Assembly (NCBI RefSeq): GCF_029892515.1
Contig: NZ_JARXVF010000007.1
Span: 1 to 64,000, forward strand
Direction of reading: 5' to 3'
Length of the DNA: 64,000 nt
From: Pseudaminobacter soli (ex Li et al. 2025)
GTDB lineage: Bacteria > Pseudomonadota > Alphaproteobacteria > Rhizobiales > Rhizobiaceae
The notes below the pieces were generated by a model. That model saw nothing but the letters and a program-made list of their open reading frames with translations, was not told the DNA's origin and made no database searches. Of this stretch, positions 25,681-34,699 are shown one piece after another. The position numbers and the translations under genes are program-made. Within the stretch, counting starts at the first letter, position 1; each line of letters begins with the position of its first letter.

Positions 25681-26668
25681 GCTTAACGGCGAAGAAGACC
25701 TCTACGAGGCTCCGGTTGCCGCCGAGCCGGCACCGCCCGCTCGTGCGCGGCGCAAGACTGCGCCTATCGTGCCGCCGCAAAGCATCGCCGGTCGGGCGCT
25801 GGTCTTCGTCATCGCCATCATGACGTTCCTGTCCTGCCTCACGCTGGGCGCGGTCACGCTGGTGCGCGACACGGCTTCGGTCTGGGAAAACCAGATCGCG
25901 CGCGAGGCGACGATCCAGATCAAGCCCGTCGAGGGCGTCGACATGGAAGCGTCGCTGGAGAAGGCGGCGAGCATCGCCAGCCAGTTCACCGGGGTGCGCG
26001 GCGTCAAGATCGTCGACCGGGAAGCGACATCCCGCCTGCTCGAGCCCTGGCTCGGGTCGGGCCTCAACATTGACGAGTTGCCGGTGCCGCGGCTGGTCAT
26101 CGTCACCATCGACGAGGACAACCCGCCGGACTTCGCCGGCATGCGCCAGTTGCTGCAGCCGGAAGTGCCGGGCGTTTCGCTGGACGACCACCGCACCTGG
26201 GTCGACCGCCTGGTCGCCATGGCCCGCACCACGGTGACGCTGGGCCTGGCCGTGCTGGTGCTGATGCTGTCGGCCACAGTCCTGACGGTGGTGTTTGCCA
26301 CACGCGGCGCCATGGCCGGCAATGGCCATATCATCGAGGTGCTGCACTATGTCGGCGCCGAGGCAAAGTTCATCGCGCGCGAATTCCGCCGGCATTTCCT
26401 GCTCATCGGCATGAAGGGCGCGGTGGCCGGTGGTGCTGCCGCCATGGCCGTCTTCGTCCTGTTCTGGTGGTGGTCTTCGCGCAATCTCGCCACCCCTCAG
26501 GCCGACCAGGCGACCGCCCTGTTCGGCAATTTCGCCATCGGGGTTACCGGATATGCGGGCGCCGCTCTCGTCATCCTGCTGATCGGCGTTCTTACCGCTG
26601 CCACTTCGCATGTGACCGTTACGACCTATCTGAAGGACATAGACGTCAGTCATCACGACGGACTCTAG
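25673..26668 (+). CDS. ftsX: Cell division protein FtsX
   Basis: 331 aa from ATG 25673, overlapping the ftsE stop by 8 bp and so translationally coupled. A cytosolic Ala/Pro-rich N-terminus (1-45) precedes the first helix (about 48-70), a periplasmic domain (about 75-175), then three helices (about 180-205, 230-265, 285-315) in the FtsX-permease arrangement. FtsX relays FtsE ATP hydrolysis to periplasmic amidase activators. The YdcF and acyltransferase genes follow in the same direction. Confidence 0.94.
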   Translation: MTELNGEEDLYEAPVAAEPAPPARARRKTAPIVPPQSIAGRALVFVIAIMTFLSCLTLGAVTLVRDTASVWENQIAREATIQIKPVEGVDMEASLEKAASIASQFTGVRGVKIVDREATSRLLEPWLGSGLNIDELPVPRLVIVTIDEDNPPDFAGMRQLLQPEVPGVSLDDHRTWVDRLVAMARTTVTLGLAVLVLMLSATVLTVVFATRGAMAGNGHIIEVLHYVGAEAKFIAREFRRHFLLIGMKGAVAGGAAAMAVFVLFWWWSSRNLATPQADQATALFGNFAIGVTGYAGAALVILLIGVLTAATSHVTVTTYLKDIDVSHHDGL

Positions 26669-26822
26669 GACCGCTCGACCCCTCGTCGGAACGGGTCACG
26701 AAGGACGACGGGTTGTAACGCAATGTGCGGCGGCCGGCCGCGCGTGGCCGCCATACGGAAAATTCCGTGATATGATAACGCGCTTTGATTTGGAGGACGC
26801 CGGCTGCGGCATGAGGGACGAG

Positions 26823-27503
26823 ATGCCAACGGCTAGGTCACGTTCGACGCGACTTGTCGCGTTCTTACGCGTGTCCGCTTACGGGCTGGTCGGCGCGGGC
26901 GTAGCCTTTGCCGTGGGCTTCGGCATGTTCGCCGACTACATCAGCCGGCTGACCACGCCGAACGATCCGCCCGCTGCCGATGCCATCATCGTGCTGACCG
27001 GCGGCCAGGCGCGCATCGACGCCGCGGTCAGCCTCCTCAAATCCGGCAAGGGAAAGCGTCTGCTGATCAGCGGCGTGAACCCGGCCGCCAGCCGCCGTTC
27101 GCTGCAACGGGCAACGGGCGGCGACAAAGCGCTTTTCAACTGCTGTGTCGACATCGACCACGCCGCGCTCGACACCATCGGCAATGCCGAGGAGAGCGCC
27201 AAGTGGGTCGAAAACCACGACTATTCCAGCATCATCCTCGTCACCAACAACTACCACATGCCGCGCAGCCTGCTGGAGATGCGGCGCTTCATCGAAAAGG
27301 TCGAAATGACGCCCTACCCGGTCGTCAACAGCCGTCTCGACGGCGGCAGCTGGATGACCAACCGGGCAGCGCTGCGCGTGCTGTTCACCGAATATACCAA
27401 GTATCTCGGCGCGCTTGCCCGCGCCGTGGTGCCGCTGCGCTCGACGCCGGACGGCGTGGCGCTGGTTGATGCGGCCACCACGTCGGTCACCAAGAACAAT
27501 TGA
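26823..27503 (+). CDS. YdcF/ElyC (DUF218) family envelope protein
   Basis: About 226 aa from ATG 26823, which has AGGGACGAG upstream; in-frame ATGs at 26772 and 26811 are alternatives. A basic N-terminus and one helix (about 12-35) anchor a periplasmic DUF218 domain with ADAIIVLTGGQARIDAA and SSIILVTNNYHMPRS as its two core motifs. ElyC/SanA/YdcF proteins act in envelope or lipid-carrier metabolism; the exact reaction is unknown. It is part of the conserved ftsE-ftsX-ydcF-plsC order. Confidence 0.87.
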   Translation: MPTARSRSTRLVAFLRVSAYGLVGAGVAFAVGFGMFADYISRLTTPNDPPAADAIIVLTGGQARIDAAVSLLKSGKGKRLLISGVNPAASRRSLQRATGGDKALFNCCVDIDHAALDTIGNAEESAKWVENHDYSSIILVTNNYHMPRSLLEMRRFIEKVEMTPYPVVNSRLDGGSWMTNRAALRVLFTEYTKYLGALARAVVPLRSTPDGVALVDAATTSVTKNN

Positions 27504-27587
27504 GCGACCGGCTTTATTCCGGGCCGCCCGGTTTTCCTTTTGCGGCTCTTGGTGTAACCAGCCCTGACATCTTCTTCAGGCTTGACC

Positions 27588-28373
27588 ATGGTCCAAATCC
27601 GCTCCCTGGCGTTCAACATCGTCTTCTACGCCAATCTCATTCTCCAGATGATCTTCTGGACGCCCTATTACTTCCTGGTGTCGCGCAAGCGCGCCTGGCT
27701 GGTGCCTAAGTTCTGGGCCTGCTCCAGCCTGTGGCTGCAGGAAAAGATCGCCGGCACCAGAAGCGAGGTCACCGGGCAGGAGAACCTGCCGGAGGGCTCC
27801 TACATCATCGCGCCCAAGCACCAGTCGTTCTGGGACACGATCGCCTTCCTGCCCTACATTCCGGACGCGCTCTATATCCTTAAGCGCGAGCTGACCTGGA
27901 TCCCCTTCTTCGGCTGGTACATCGCCAAGATGCGGATGATCCCTGTCAATCGCGGCAGCCGGTCCAAGGCGCTGAAGGCCGCAGTGGCCGCAACCAAGGC
28001 CGAGCTTGCCCGTAACAGCCGCCAGCTTATCATCTACCCCGAGGGCACGCGCCGCCCACCTGGGGCCGAGCCCGCCTACAAATGGGGCATCGTGGAGCTC
28101 TATACGCAGCTCAACCTGCCGGTCGTTCCGGTGGCGCATGTCGCCGGGCTCTACTGGCCGCGCCGCAAATTCCTGCGCTATCCGGGCACGATCCGCGCGC
28201 GCTTCCTGCCGCCGATCCCGCCGGGGCTGGGCAAGGAAGAGTTCATGCAGCGCCTGATCGCCGAAACCGAAGCCGCCTGCGACCAGCTGCTGATCGAAGC
28301 GACCAGCACCGACCGCCCGCCGCTGCCGCCGACCGCGGTGGAGCGCCTGAAGGAACTGGGCGTAACCGCCTGA
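27588..28373 (+). CDS. 1-acyl-sn-glycerol-3-phosphate acyltransferase (PlsC family)
   Basis: 261 aa from ATG 27588. It has an N-terminal helix, then the acyltransferase motif HX4D at H78-D83 (HQSFWD) and the glycerol-phosphate-binding PEGTRR motif near 147-152. It transfers an acyl chain to lysophosphatidic acid or a related lipid at the inner membrane. It closes the ftsEX cluster and is followed by a strong terminator (28379-28413). Confidence 0.9.
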   Translation: MVQIRSLAFNIVFYANLILQMIFWTPYYFLVSRKRAWLVPKFWACSSLWLQEKIAGTRSEVTGQENLPEGSYIIAPKHQSFWDTIAFLPYIPDALYILKRELTWIPFFGWYIAKMRMIPVNRGSRSKALKAAVAATKAELARNSRQLIIYPEGTRRPPGAEPAYKWGIVELYTQLNLPVVPVAHVAGLYWPRRKFLRYPGTIRARFLPPIPPGLGKEEFMQRLIAETEAACDQLLIEATSTDRPPLPPTAVERLKELGVTA

Positions 28374-28378
28374 AGAAA

Positions 28379-28413
28379 GAAGCCCACCCCGAACCGATCG
28401 GGGCGGGCTTTTT
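28379..28413. terminator. Rho-independent terminator after plsC
   Basis: AAGCCCACCCCGA pairs with TCGGGGCGGGCTT (one A-C mismatch) and is followed by TTTTTC, 6-10 bp after the acyltransferase stop. The A-rich start gives a U-tract on the other strand too, so it may also serve the convergent aldo/keto reductase gene. Confidence 0.8.
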
Positions 28414-28428
28414 CAATTCAATCGATAG

Positions 28429-29376
28429 TCAAGCGCTCGCCGCGTCGAGCTCGGCAATGTCTGCGGCGTCGAGCTTCAGTTCGGCCGAGCGGATCAGGCT
28501 GTCCATCTGCACCAGTGAGGTGGCGCTGGCGATCGGCGCGGTAACGCCCGCTCGCGCCATGATCCAGGCAAGCGCGACTTCCGCCGGCTTTGCAGAGCGC
28601 CGCGCCGCGACCGCGTCGAGCGCCGCCAGAATGCGCATGCCCCGCGCGTCAAGATAGTGCTTCACGTCCTCGCCGCGGGCACTTTTCCCGAGATCGGCCT
28701 CGCTGCGGTATTTTCCTGATAGGAAGCCGCTGGCCAGGCTGAAATAGGTGACGACGCCGATATCCTCGGCCATGCAGAGGTCGCGCAGCGGCCCGTCATA
28801 GCTTGCACGGTCGTAGAGATTGTATTCCGGCTGCAGCACGTCATAGCGTGGCAGGTTCTTGTCCTTCGCCACGTTCAGAGCTGCCTTCAGTTGCTCGGCA
28901 TCGAGGTTGGAGGCGCCGATGTTGCGCACCTTTCCCGTTGCGATCAGCTTCTGGTAAGCGCCGAGCGTCTCCTCGTATGGCGTCTCCGGGTCGAGCCAGT
29001 GCGAGAGATAGAGGTCGATCACGTCCGTCTGCAGACGCTTCAGGGAAGCTTCTACCGCGCGGGCAATGTAGCCGGCAGAAAGGTCGCGCTTACCCTGCCC
29101 CATGTCCGAACCGACCTTGGTGATGACGATCACCTTGTCGCGGTTGCCGCGGCTCTTCATCCACTTGCCGATGATCGTCTCGGATTCGCCGCCGCTGTTG
29201 CCGGACGCCCAGCGCGAATAGACATCGGCCGTATCAATCGTGTTGAGGCCGGCGGCGAAGGCATGGTCGAGCAGGTCGAAGGAAGTCTTTTCGTCCGCGG
29301 TCCAGCCGAAGACATTGCCGCCAAGCACCAGCGGCGCGATTTCGAGGTCGGTGCGTCCTAGACGTCGTTTCTGCAA
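28429..29376 (-). CDS. Aldo/keto reductase
   Basis: 315 aa, TTG start with GGAGAG 7 bp upstream. (beta/alpha)8 barrel with the AKR tetrad visible: Asp in TIDTADVY (D48/D51 region), Tyr in ADVYSRW, Lys in VITKVG and His in LYLSHWLD. The NADPH-binding GASN and C-terminal AWIMARAGVTAPI segments are typical of the AKR11/YhdN-like group. It reduces carbonyl compounds; the substrate is unknown. It runs alone between the plsC terminator and chaC. Confidence 0.9.
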   Translation of the reverse strand: MQKRRLGRTDLEIAPLVLGGNVFGWTADEKTSFDLLDHAFAAGLNTIDTADVYSRWASGNSGGESETIIGKWMKSRGNRDKVIVITKVGSDMGQGKRDLSAGYIARAVEASLKRLQTDVIDLYLSHWLDPETPYEETLGAYQKLIATGKVRNIGASNLDAEQLKAALNVAKDKNLPRYDVLQPEYNLYDRASYDGPLRDLCMAEDIGVVTYFSLASGFLSGKYRSEADLGKSARGEDVKHYLDARGMRILAALDAVAARRSAKPAEVALAWIMARAGVTAPIASATSLVQMDSLIRSAELKLDAADIAELDAASA

Positions 29377-29494
29377 GATCTGCTCTCCATGGTTTGTCGG
29401 GCCGCGCAGGCAGCCTCCACAGTCAAGCTATGTTGCGCCCGCGACCGTTCAAACCCGAACCAATGGATTTCCCCTCAAAAGATTGCGAGCATTC

Positions 29495-30016
29495 TCAACC
29501 GGCGTTGAGCTGCCCCGCCACCCGCTCCAGCCAGTGGTCGCGGATGCCGAGCGCCTCGAGGTGCTTGAGGGTGTTCATGACGTATTCCTCGTTGCGCCCG
29601 GACTGGCCGACCGCGCCGGCGACAATGCTGGCCGCTTCAGCTTCGTGGAGACCTCCGGCATATTGTTCGTGCTTGCGGTCGACCACGTAACAGATGGCCT
29701 CGACGTTGCCGCCGGCATCGAGCTGCACCATATGGGTCCGCTCGAGATAGACGTTGGTGACCAGTTCGCGTTCACGCAGATAGGCGACCACCTCCTCGCG
29801 CAGGTCGCCCGGCACGCGGAACGCCAGACCGACGCAGGAGCCGCCACGATCGAGCCCCAGCACCAGGCCGGGGCGTTCGCGCGTGCCGCGATGCACATAG
29901 GAGCGCACGCAAAGCGAACGCCTATAGCCGTGCAAATGGGCACGCCGGGTTTCAACATGCGCAAAACCTGGGCGCCAGATTAGCGAGCCGTAGCCAAAAA
30001 CCCAAAAATCGCCCAT
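29495..30016 (-). CDS. ChaC-like gamma-glutamylcyclotransferase
   Basis: 173 aa, ATG start. The N-terminal FGYGSLIWRPGF (7-18) is the GGCT/ChaC substrate-binding loop; LGLDRGGSCVGLAFRVP and the following REEVVAYLRERE supply the conserved Glu region. ChaC enzymes split glutathione into 5-oxoproline and Cys-Gly in the cytosol. It is divergent from a DUF2125 gene, with 145 bp between starts. Confidence 0.9.
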   Translation of the reverse strand: MGDFWVFGYGSLIWRPGFAHVETRRAHLHGYRRSLCVRSYVHRGTRERPGLVLGLDRGGSCVGLAFRVPGDLREEVVAYLRERELVTNVYLERTHMVQLDAGGNVEAICYVVDRKHEQYAGGLHEAEAASIVAGAVGQSGRNEEYVMNTLKHLEALGIRDHWLERVAGQLNAG

Positions 30017-30161
30017 ATCGCCAAGACAACTCCGTATGCAGCGCTCGGCGCTGCTTCGGGGTCATGGGTAAAGTATCATCGCCAAAAGGGGAAACCGGTT
30101 TTTTGCTGCGCCGTCCTTCGGAACGGAAAAGACCACCCCAGACCAAAGGATCGACGCAACG

Positions 30162-31148
30162 ATGCCGCCAGAAGTGAGCAGCAAGCCAAACTACGGTCGC
30201 CGTGTCATGTGGCTGGCGGTGGTTGTCGTCATCCTGTGCGGCGGCTACACGATGGGCTGGTTCTACCTTGCCGACAAGCTCGAGGCCAAGGCCAAGACCA
30301 GCCTTGCGGAGCTGAACCGCGACGGCGTCGTGGCCGAGTGCACCAATCCCGTCGCGCGCGGCTTCCCGTTCCGCCTCGGCCTGTTTTGCGACCGCATTGC
30401 CTTCGACGATGCCAGGCAGGGCCTTAGCGTTTCGGCCGGAAGCTTCCGCTCAGTCGGCCAGGTCTACGATCCCACTCACCTGATCGCTGAACTCGATGGC
30501 CCGGCGCGCATCGACACGCCGCGGACCGAACCGTTTGCGCTGGACTGGGACAATCTGCGCGCCAGCGTTCGCCTCGCGCGGCCGCTGCCGGAACGGGTCT
30601 CGGTGGAAGGCCACCAGCTGCGGGCGTCGACCGTCTCCGGCAAGTCGCTGGCGACCATCGATACCTTCGAAGGCCACATGCGCCCTGACGGCGCCAATCT
30701 CGACCTCGCCGGTACGTTCTCCAATCTGCTGCTCGACTCCTCGCTGGTGCAGGGGCGAACCCTGCCGCTTTTGTCGGGCGACACCGATCTGACCATCAAC
30801 AATGGCGTGGAACTGGTCGGCAACCGGACCGAGAGCCTGCGCGGCCAGTCCGGCACCATCCGCAACCTGGACCTGTCCACGAACGAGAAGACTGGGATTT
30901 CGCTGAACGGGCCGTTCTCGGTCGATCAGGATGGGCTGCTTGATGCCGATCTGCGCGTCACCGTTCGCGACCCGCAAGGACTGGCGACGGTGCTGGCCGG
31001 CGTGGTGCCCGAAAAGAGCCGGGAGATCCAGCAAGGTTTTATGGGCCTGTCGATACTCGGGCCGTCGCCTTCGCTGCCGCTCAAGATCGTCAAGGGCAAG
31101 ATCTCGCTTGCCTTCATCAAGCTCGGCCAGGTTCCGCCGCTGCAGTAG
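30162..31148 (+). CDS. DUF2125 domain-containing membrane-anchored protein
   Basis: 328 aa. One N-terminal helix (about 14-35) anchors a large extracytoplasmic beta-rich domain. The VAECTNPVARGFPFRLGLFCDRIAFDD segment (about 56-83), with two cysteines, and the repeated strand pattern are the DUF2125 signature of alphaproteobacteria. Its fold resembles AsmA/TamB-like lipid-transport or BPI-like grooves (inference). Function unknown. It is convergent with tyrC. Confidence 0.85.
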   Translation: MPPEVSSKPNYGRRVMWLAVVVVILCGGYTMGWFYLADKLEAKAKTSLAELNRDGVVAECTNPVARGFPFRLGLFCDRIAFDDARQGLSVSAGSFRSVGQVYDPTHLIAELDGPARIDTPRTEPFALDWDNLRASVRLARPLPERVSVEGHQLRASTVSGKSLATIDTFEGHMRPDGANLDLAGTFSNLLLDSSLVQGRTLPLLSGDTDLTINNGVELVGNRTESLRGQSGTIRNLDLSTNEKTGISLNGPFSVDQDGLLDADLRVTVRDPQGLATVLAGVVPEKSREIQQGFMGLSILGPSPSLPLKIVKGKISLAFIKLGQVPPLQ

Positions 31149-31211
31149 CGCGACGGGAAACGACGACGCAGGGTGGCCCCGCGTCGCAGGCTAAGAACAA
31201 GGCGTCGAGCG

Positions 31212-32156
31212 TCAGCTCTTTGCCAGCTTCTCCGGATGCGCGACGACCTGGCGGCCGAAGTCCGGCGCGTCGATTTCCTGTCCCGCCTCGATGATCGAGC
31301 GGCGGATGGCGCGGGTGCGCGTGAAGAGATCGAACAGTTTTTCGCCGTCGCCCCAGCGGATGGCTCGCTGCAGCGAAGCCAGATCCTCTGAGAACCGCGC
31401 CAGCATCTCCAGGATCGCGTCCTTGTTGTGCAGGCACACGTCGCGCCACATCGTCGGATCGGACGCCGCGATACGGGTGAAGTCGCGGAAACCCGAGGCC
31501 GAATACTTGATCACCTCGGACTTGGTGACCGCCGCCAGGTCGTCGGCGGTACCGACGATGTTGTAGGCGATGATGTGCGGCAGGTGAGAGACGATGGCCA
31601 GCACCATGTCGTGGTGCTCGGGATCCATCGTGTCGATGTTGGAGCCGCAGCGGCGCCAGAATTCCGACAGCTTCTCCACTGCTTCCGGATCCGTGTCCGG
31701 CAGCGGCGTCAGGATGCACCAGCGGTTTTCGAACAGTTCGGCAAAGCCTGCATCGGGGCCCGACTTTTCCGTACCCGCCAGCGGGTGGCCGGGAATGAAG
31801 TGCACGCCAGCCGGCACATGCGGCTTCATCTGGGCGATGACGGAGCCCTTGGTGGAGCCGACATCGGTGAGGATGGCGCCGGCTTTGAGCGCCGGCGCAA
31901 TCTCCTCGGCCACCGTGCCGGACGAACCGACCGGAACCGAGACGATGACGAGGTCGGCGTCCTTCACCGCTTCGGCGGCGTTGGTGGAGTAGGAACCGCC
32001 GAGCCCAAGCTCTTCCGCACGCTTCAGCGTTTCCGGGCTACGGGTGGCGATGGCGATATGGCTTGCGAGGCCTTCACGACGGATGACCCGCGCCAGCGAC
32101 GACCCGATCAGGCCGATGCCGACGAGGGCGATCTTCTCGAACAGTGGAGCGGACAT
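31212..32156 (-). CDS. tyrC: Prephenate/arogenate dehydrogenase
   Basis: 314 aa. Rossmann domain with GIGLIGSSLA (13-22) and the prephenate dehydrogenase signatures VGSTKGSV and HFIPGHPLAGTEKSG near 100-130. It makes tyrosine precursors by oxidative decarboxylation of prephenate or arogenate with NAD(P)+. It starts 3 bp after the hisC stop, so both are translated from one mRNA. Confidence 0.93.
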   Translation of the reverse strand: MSAPLFEKIALVGIGLIGSSLARVIRREGLASHIAIATRSPETLKRAEELGLGGSYSTNAAEAVKDADLVIVSVPVGSSGTVAEEIAPALKAGAILTDVGSTKGSVIAQMKPHVPAGVHFIPGHPLAGTEKSGPDAGFAELFENRWCILTPLPDTDPEAVEKLSEFWRRCGSNIDTMDPEHHDMVLAIVSHLPHIIAYNIVGTADDLAAVTKSEVIKYSASGFRDFTRIAASDPTMWRDVCLHNKDAILEMLARFSEDLASLQRAIRWGDGEKLFDLFTRTRAIRRSIIEAGQEIDAPDFGRQVVAHPEKLAKS

Positions 32157-32159
32157 TTT

Positions 32160-33272
32160 CTAACTTTTCAAAAACTCGGTGAGTGCGGCGACTACGCCAC
32201 GATTGGCTTCTTCGGTTCCGACTGTCATCCGCAGCGCGTTGGGAAAACCGTAGCCTGCAACGCGCCGCAGAATATAACCGCGCGCCGTGAGATAGTCGTC
32301 GGCCGATGCCGCCGAGTGCTTCCCGTCGTCCGGGAAGTGAATGAGAATAAAATTGCCGACGCTAGGCGTGACGCGAAGGCCGAGCTTGGTCAGCTCTTCC
32401 GTCACCCAGGGCAGCCACTTTTCGTTGTGCTCAACGGTCTGTTCGACATGGGCGCGGTCGCGCATGGCAGCGACGCCCGCCTCAATAGCCATGGCGTTGA
32501 CGTTGAACGGTCCGCGCACGCGGTTCAGCGCGTCCACGACATGCGTCGGCGCATAGGCCCAGCCGATGCGCGCGCCGCCAAGACCGTGGATCTTGGAGAA
32601 GGTGCGGGTCATGACCACGTTCTGCGACGTCGAGACGAGCTCGATGCCCGACTCGTAATCGTTACGGCGCACATATTCGGCATAGGCCGCGTCGAGCACC
32701 AGAAGCACGTGCTTGGGCAGCGCGGCGTGCAGGCGGCGCACTTCCTCATACGGCATATAGGTGCCGGTCGGGTTGTTCGGATTGGCCAGGAAGACGATTT
32801 TCGTCTTGTCCGTCACCGCCGCGAGAATGGCGTCGACATCGGCCTTCTCGTTGCTTTCCTTGGCCACCACCGGAACCGCGCCGGCAGCCTGGATGTAGAT
32901 GCGGTAGACGAGGAAGCCATGCTCGGTGAAGACGCCCTCGTCGCCCGGCCGCAGATAGGTCTGCGCCAGAAGGCCGATGATCTCGTCCGAGCCGTTCGAG
33001 CAGATGATGTTGGCCGGGTTCAGACCGTAGACCTCGCCAATCGCCTCGCGAAGCTTGGTCGCCGAGCCATCCGGATAGAACTCCATGCGGGTGGCTGCAT
33101 CGCGCACCGCCTCGATGGCAGCCGGCGAAGCGCCGAGCGGATTCTCGTTCGACGACAGCTTATGAACCTTGGCGACGCCGTCCGGCGCGCTGCTCTTGCC
33201 GGGCACATAGGCGGCGATGTCCATGATGCCGGGTTTGGGCTGCGGGCGGCTCACGTCATTCGCGTTCGTCAT
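32160..33272 (-). CDS. hisC: Histidinol-phosphate aminotransferase
   Basis: 370 aa from ATG 33272; a longer open frame to 33749 crosses the metA riboswitch and is not coding. It is a fold-I PLP enzyme: [17 protein letters not shown], the AYAEY substrate loop and the Schiff-base lysine in [16 protein letters not shown] near 225-240. HisC also transaminates aromatic amino acids, which fits its coupling to tyrC. It diverges from metA. Confidence 0.94.
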   Translation of the reverse strand: MTNANDVSRPQPKPGIMDIAAYVPGKSSAPDGVAKVHKLSSNENPLGASPAAIEAVRDAATRMEFYPDGSATKLREAIGEVYGLNPANIICSNGSDEIIGLLAQTYLRPGDEGVFTEHGFLVYRIYIQAAGAVPVVAKESNEKADVDAILAAVTDKTKIVFLANPNNPTGTYMPYEEVRRLHAALPKHVLLVLDAAYAEYVRRNDYESGIELVSTSQNVVMTRTFSKIHGLGGARIGWAYAPTHVVDALNRVRGPFNVNAMAIEAGVAAMRDRAHVEQTVEHNEKWLPWVTEELTKLGLRVTPSVGNFILIHFPDDGKHSAASADDYLTARGYILRRVAGYGFPNALRMTVGTEEANRGVVAALTEFLKS

Positions 33273-33358
33273 GGCTGAAAGTATCCGGCTTTCTAGATGT
33301 GAATGGATGCAGCGGAAATACAAGCCGATGCGCGGATTGTCGAGGAAAAGCTTTGCCG

Positions 33359-33387
33359 TTGACGCCGACCGGGCGCAGCCGTAAAAG
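33359..33387 (+). promoter_or_regulatory. Promoter of metA
   Basis: TTGACG (33359-33364) and TAAAAG (33382-33387) with a 17-bp spacer lie so that transcription would start near 33394, just before the SAM-II aptamer. The match is good at -35 and partial at -10. Confidence 0.5.
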
Positions 33388-33396
33388 ACTGGAACG

Positions 33397-33458
33397 TTCC
33401 GTGGTGATTTGGCCGGTCGGCTTGCAGCCACGTTAAATAAATCGCTAAAGGGACCGAT
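33397..33458 (+). promoter_or_regulatory. SAM-II riboswitch upstream of metA
   Basis: The aptamer core is almost textbook: stem CGTGG (33400-33404) pairs with CCACG (33428-33432), enclosing GATTTGG and GGCTTGCAG, then TTAAA and the CGCTAAAG element, and the pseudoknot CGGTC (33414-33418) with GACCG (33452-33456). This metA-motif class binds S-adenosylmethionine and lowers expression of methionine genes in alphaproteobacteria. Here it is followed by a terminator and metA. Confidence 0.95.
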
Positions 33459-33475
33459 GACGACAAATTCGTTCG

Positions 33476-33508
33476 GACCGGTCGCGATTTCGCCACCGGT
33501 CTTTTTTG
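33476..33508 (+). terminator. Riboswitch-associated terminator
   Basis: GACCGGT (33476-33482) pairs perfectly with ACCGGTC (33495-33501) and is followed by TTTTTTG, 17 bp before the metA start. The stem contains the same GACCG sequence as the 3' pseudoknot strand of the aptamer, so mutually exclusive folds are possible: CGGTC of the aptamer could pair with either GACCG. Confidence 0.75.
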
Positions 33509-33524
33509 TTTTGGAGTTTGTGCG

Positions 33525-34463
33525 ATGCCGATCAAGATCCCCGATCAGCTGCCTGCCCACGAGGTGCTCGTACGCGAGGGCGTGTCCGTCATGGACGAAC
33601 GGACGGCGCTGCGCCAGGACATCCGTCCGCTGCAGATCGGGCTCCTGAACCTCATGCCGAACAAGATCCGCACGGAAACGCAGTTTGCGCGACTGATCGG
33701 CGCCTCGCCCCTCCAGGTCGAGCTGACGCTGGTGCGCATCGGCAACCACAAGGCCAAGAACACGTCAGAAGAGCATCTCATCTCCTTCTACCAGACCTGG
33801 GAGGAGGTTCGGGACCGCAAGTTCGACGGCTTCATCGTCACCGGCGCGCCAGTGGAGCTCCTCCCCTTCGAGGACGTCACCTATTGGGACGAGCTCAAAA
33901 GCATCTTCGATTGGACGACCACCAACGTTCATTCCTCCAACTTCATCTGCTGGGGGGCCATGGCCGCCGCCTGGCATTTCCACCGCATTCCGAAATACAC
34001 GCTCGACAAGAAGGCCTTCGGCGTCTTCCGTCACAGCAACAATGCGCCCGCCTCGCCTTATCTTGCAGGCTTCTCGGACGATTTCGCCATTCCGGTTTCG
34101 CGCTGGACGGAGGTGCGCAGCGCCGACATCCCCTCCGGCTCGGGCCTGGACCTGCTGATGGAATCCGATGTGACCGGCCCCTGCCTGCTGGCCGAGACGA
34201 CCGGCAACCGGCTCTACATGTTCAACCACATCGAGTACGACTCCACCTCGCTCAAGGAAGAGTATGACCGCGACGTGGCCGCCGGAACGCCGATCGAGGT
34301 GCCGCACGGCTATTACCCCGACGACGATCCGGCCCGCCGGCCGCTCAACCGGTGGCGTTCGCATGCTCACTTGCTGTTCGGCAACTGGATCAACCAGGTC
34401 TACCAGACCACGCCCTACGACCTGGCGGACGTCGGAAGGCTCCTGCAGCCCGACATCGCCTGA
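33525..34463 (+). CDS. metA: Homoserine O-acyltransferase MetA (probably acetyl-CoA dependent)
   Basis: 312 aa, ATG with TTGGAG upstream. Catalytic residues sit at canonical positions: C142 in the ICWGA elbow, H235 and E237 in NHIEYD. Residue 111 is Glu (TGAPVELLP); in the MetA family Glu111 goes with acetyl-CoA and Gly111 with succinyl-CoA, so the product is probably O-acetylhomoserine. The usual Gln after CWGA is Met here. It feeds sulfhydrylation to homocysteine and methionine. It is controlled by a SAM-II riboswitch and a terminator. Confidence 0.94.
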   Translation: MPIKIPDQLPAHEVLVREGVSVMDERTALRQDIRPLQIGLLNLMPNKIRTETQFARLIGASPLQVELTLVRIGNHKAKNTSEEHLISFYQTWEEVRDRKFDGFIVTGAPVELLPFEDVTYWDELKSIFDWTTTNVHSSNFICWGAMAAAWHFHRIPKYTLDKKAFGVFRHSNNAPASPYLAGFSDDFAIPVSRWTEVRSADIPSGSGLDLLMESDVTGPCLLAETTGNRLYMFNHIEYDSTSLKEEYDRDVAAGTPIEVPHGYYPDDDPARRPLNRWRSHAHLLFGNWINQVYQTTPYDLADVGRLLQPDIA

Positions 34464-34493
34464 GCCTCTCGGGGGGCAAGGCGACCGATACGA

Positions 34494-34517
34494 CTGGCGC
34501 GCGAGCACCCGCGCCAG
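34494..34517 (+). terminator. Hairpin after metA
   Basis: CTGGCGCG (34494-34501) pairs perfectly with CGCGCCAG (34510-34517), 31 bp after the metA stop; no U-tract follows. It is a possible terminator or 3'-end stabiliser. Confidence 0.4.
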
Positions 34518-34699
34518 CAGGTCGCATGCAATGTCACAAAGCAGCGCATTTCCGCAGCTATAGTCGCTAAATCGCACCGTGGCCGGGCTTCGCATTTCGC
34601 CCGACCCGGCGAATACCTATATCTGCGCGAAAGGCCTTGGTGCATCTCGCGCAAAAGGGTAGTGAGAATGTACGCGCCTATGCCAAGGAGAACCTTCTG

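Noticed and set aside
29952-30146. 64-codon minus-strand frame at the chaC/DUF2125 divergence
   Set aside because: Overlaps the chaC start out of frame, no homology signal and no ribosome site.
31428-33278. 616-codon plus-strand frame across tyrC and hisC
   Set aside because: Antisense to two well-recognised enzymes; no domain signature.
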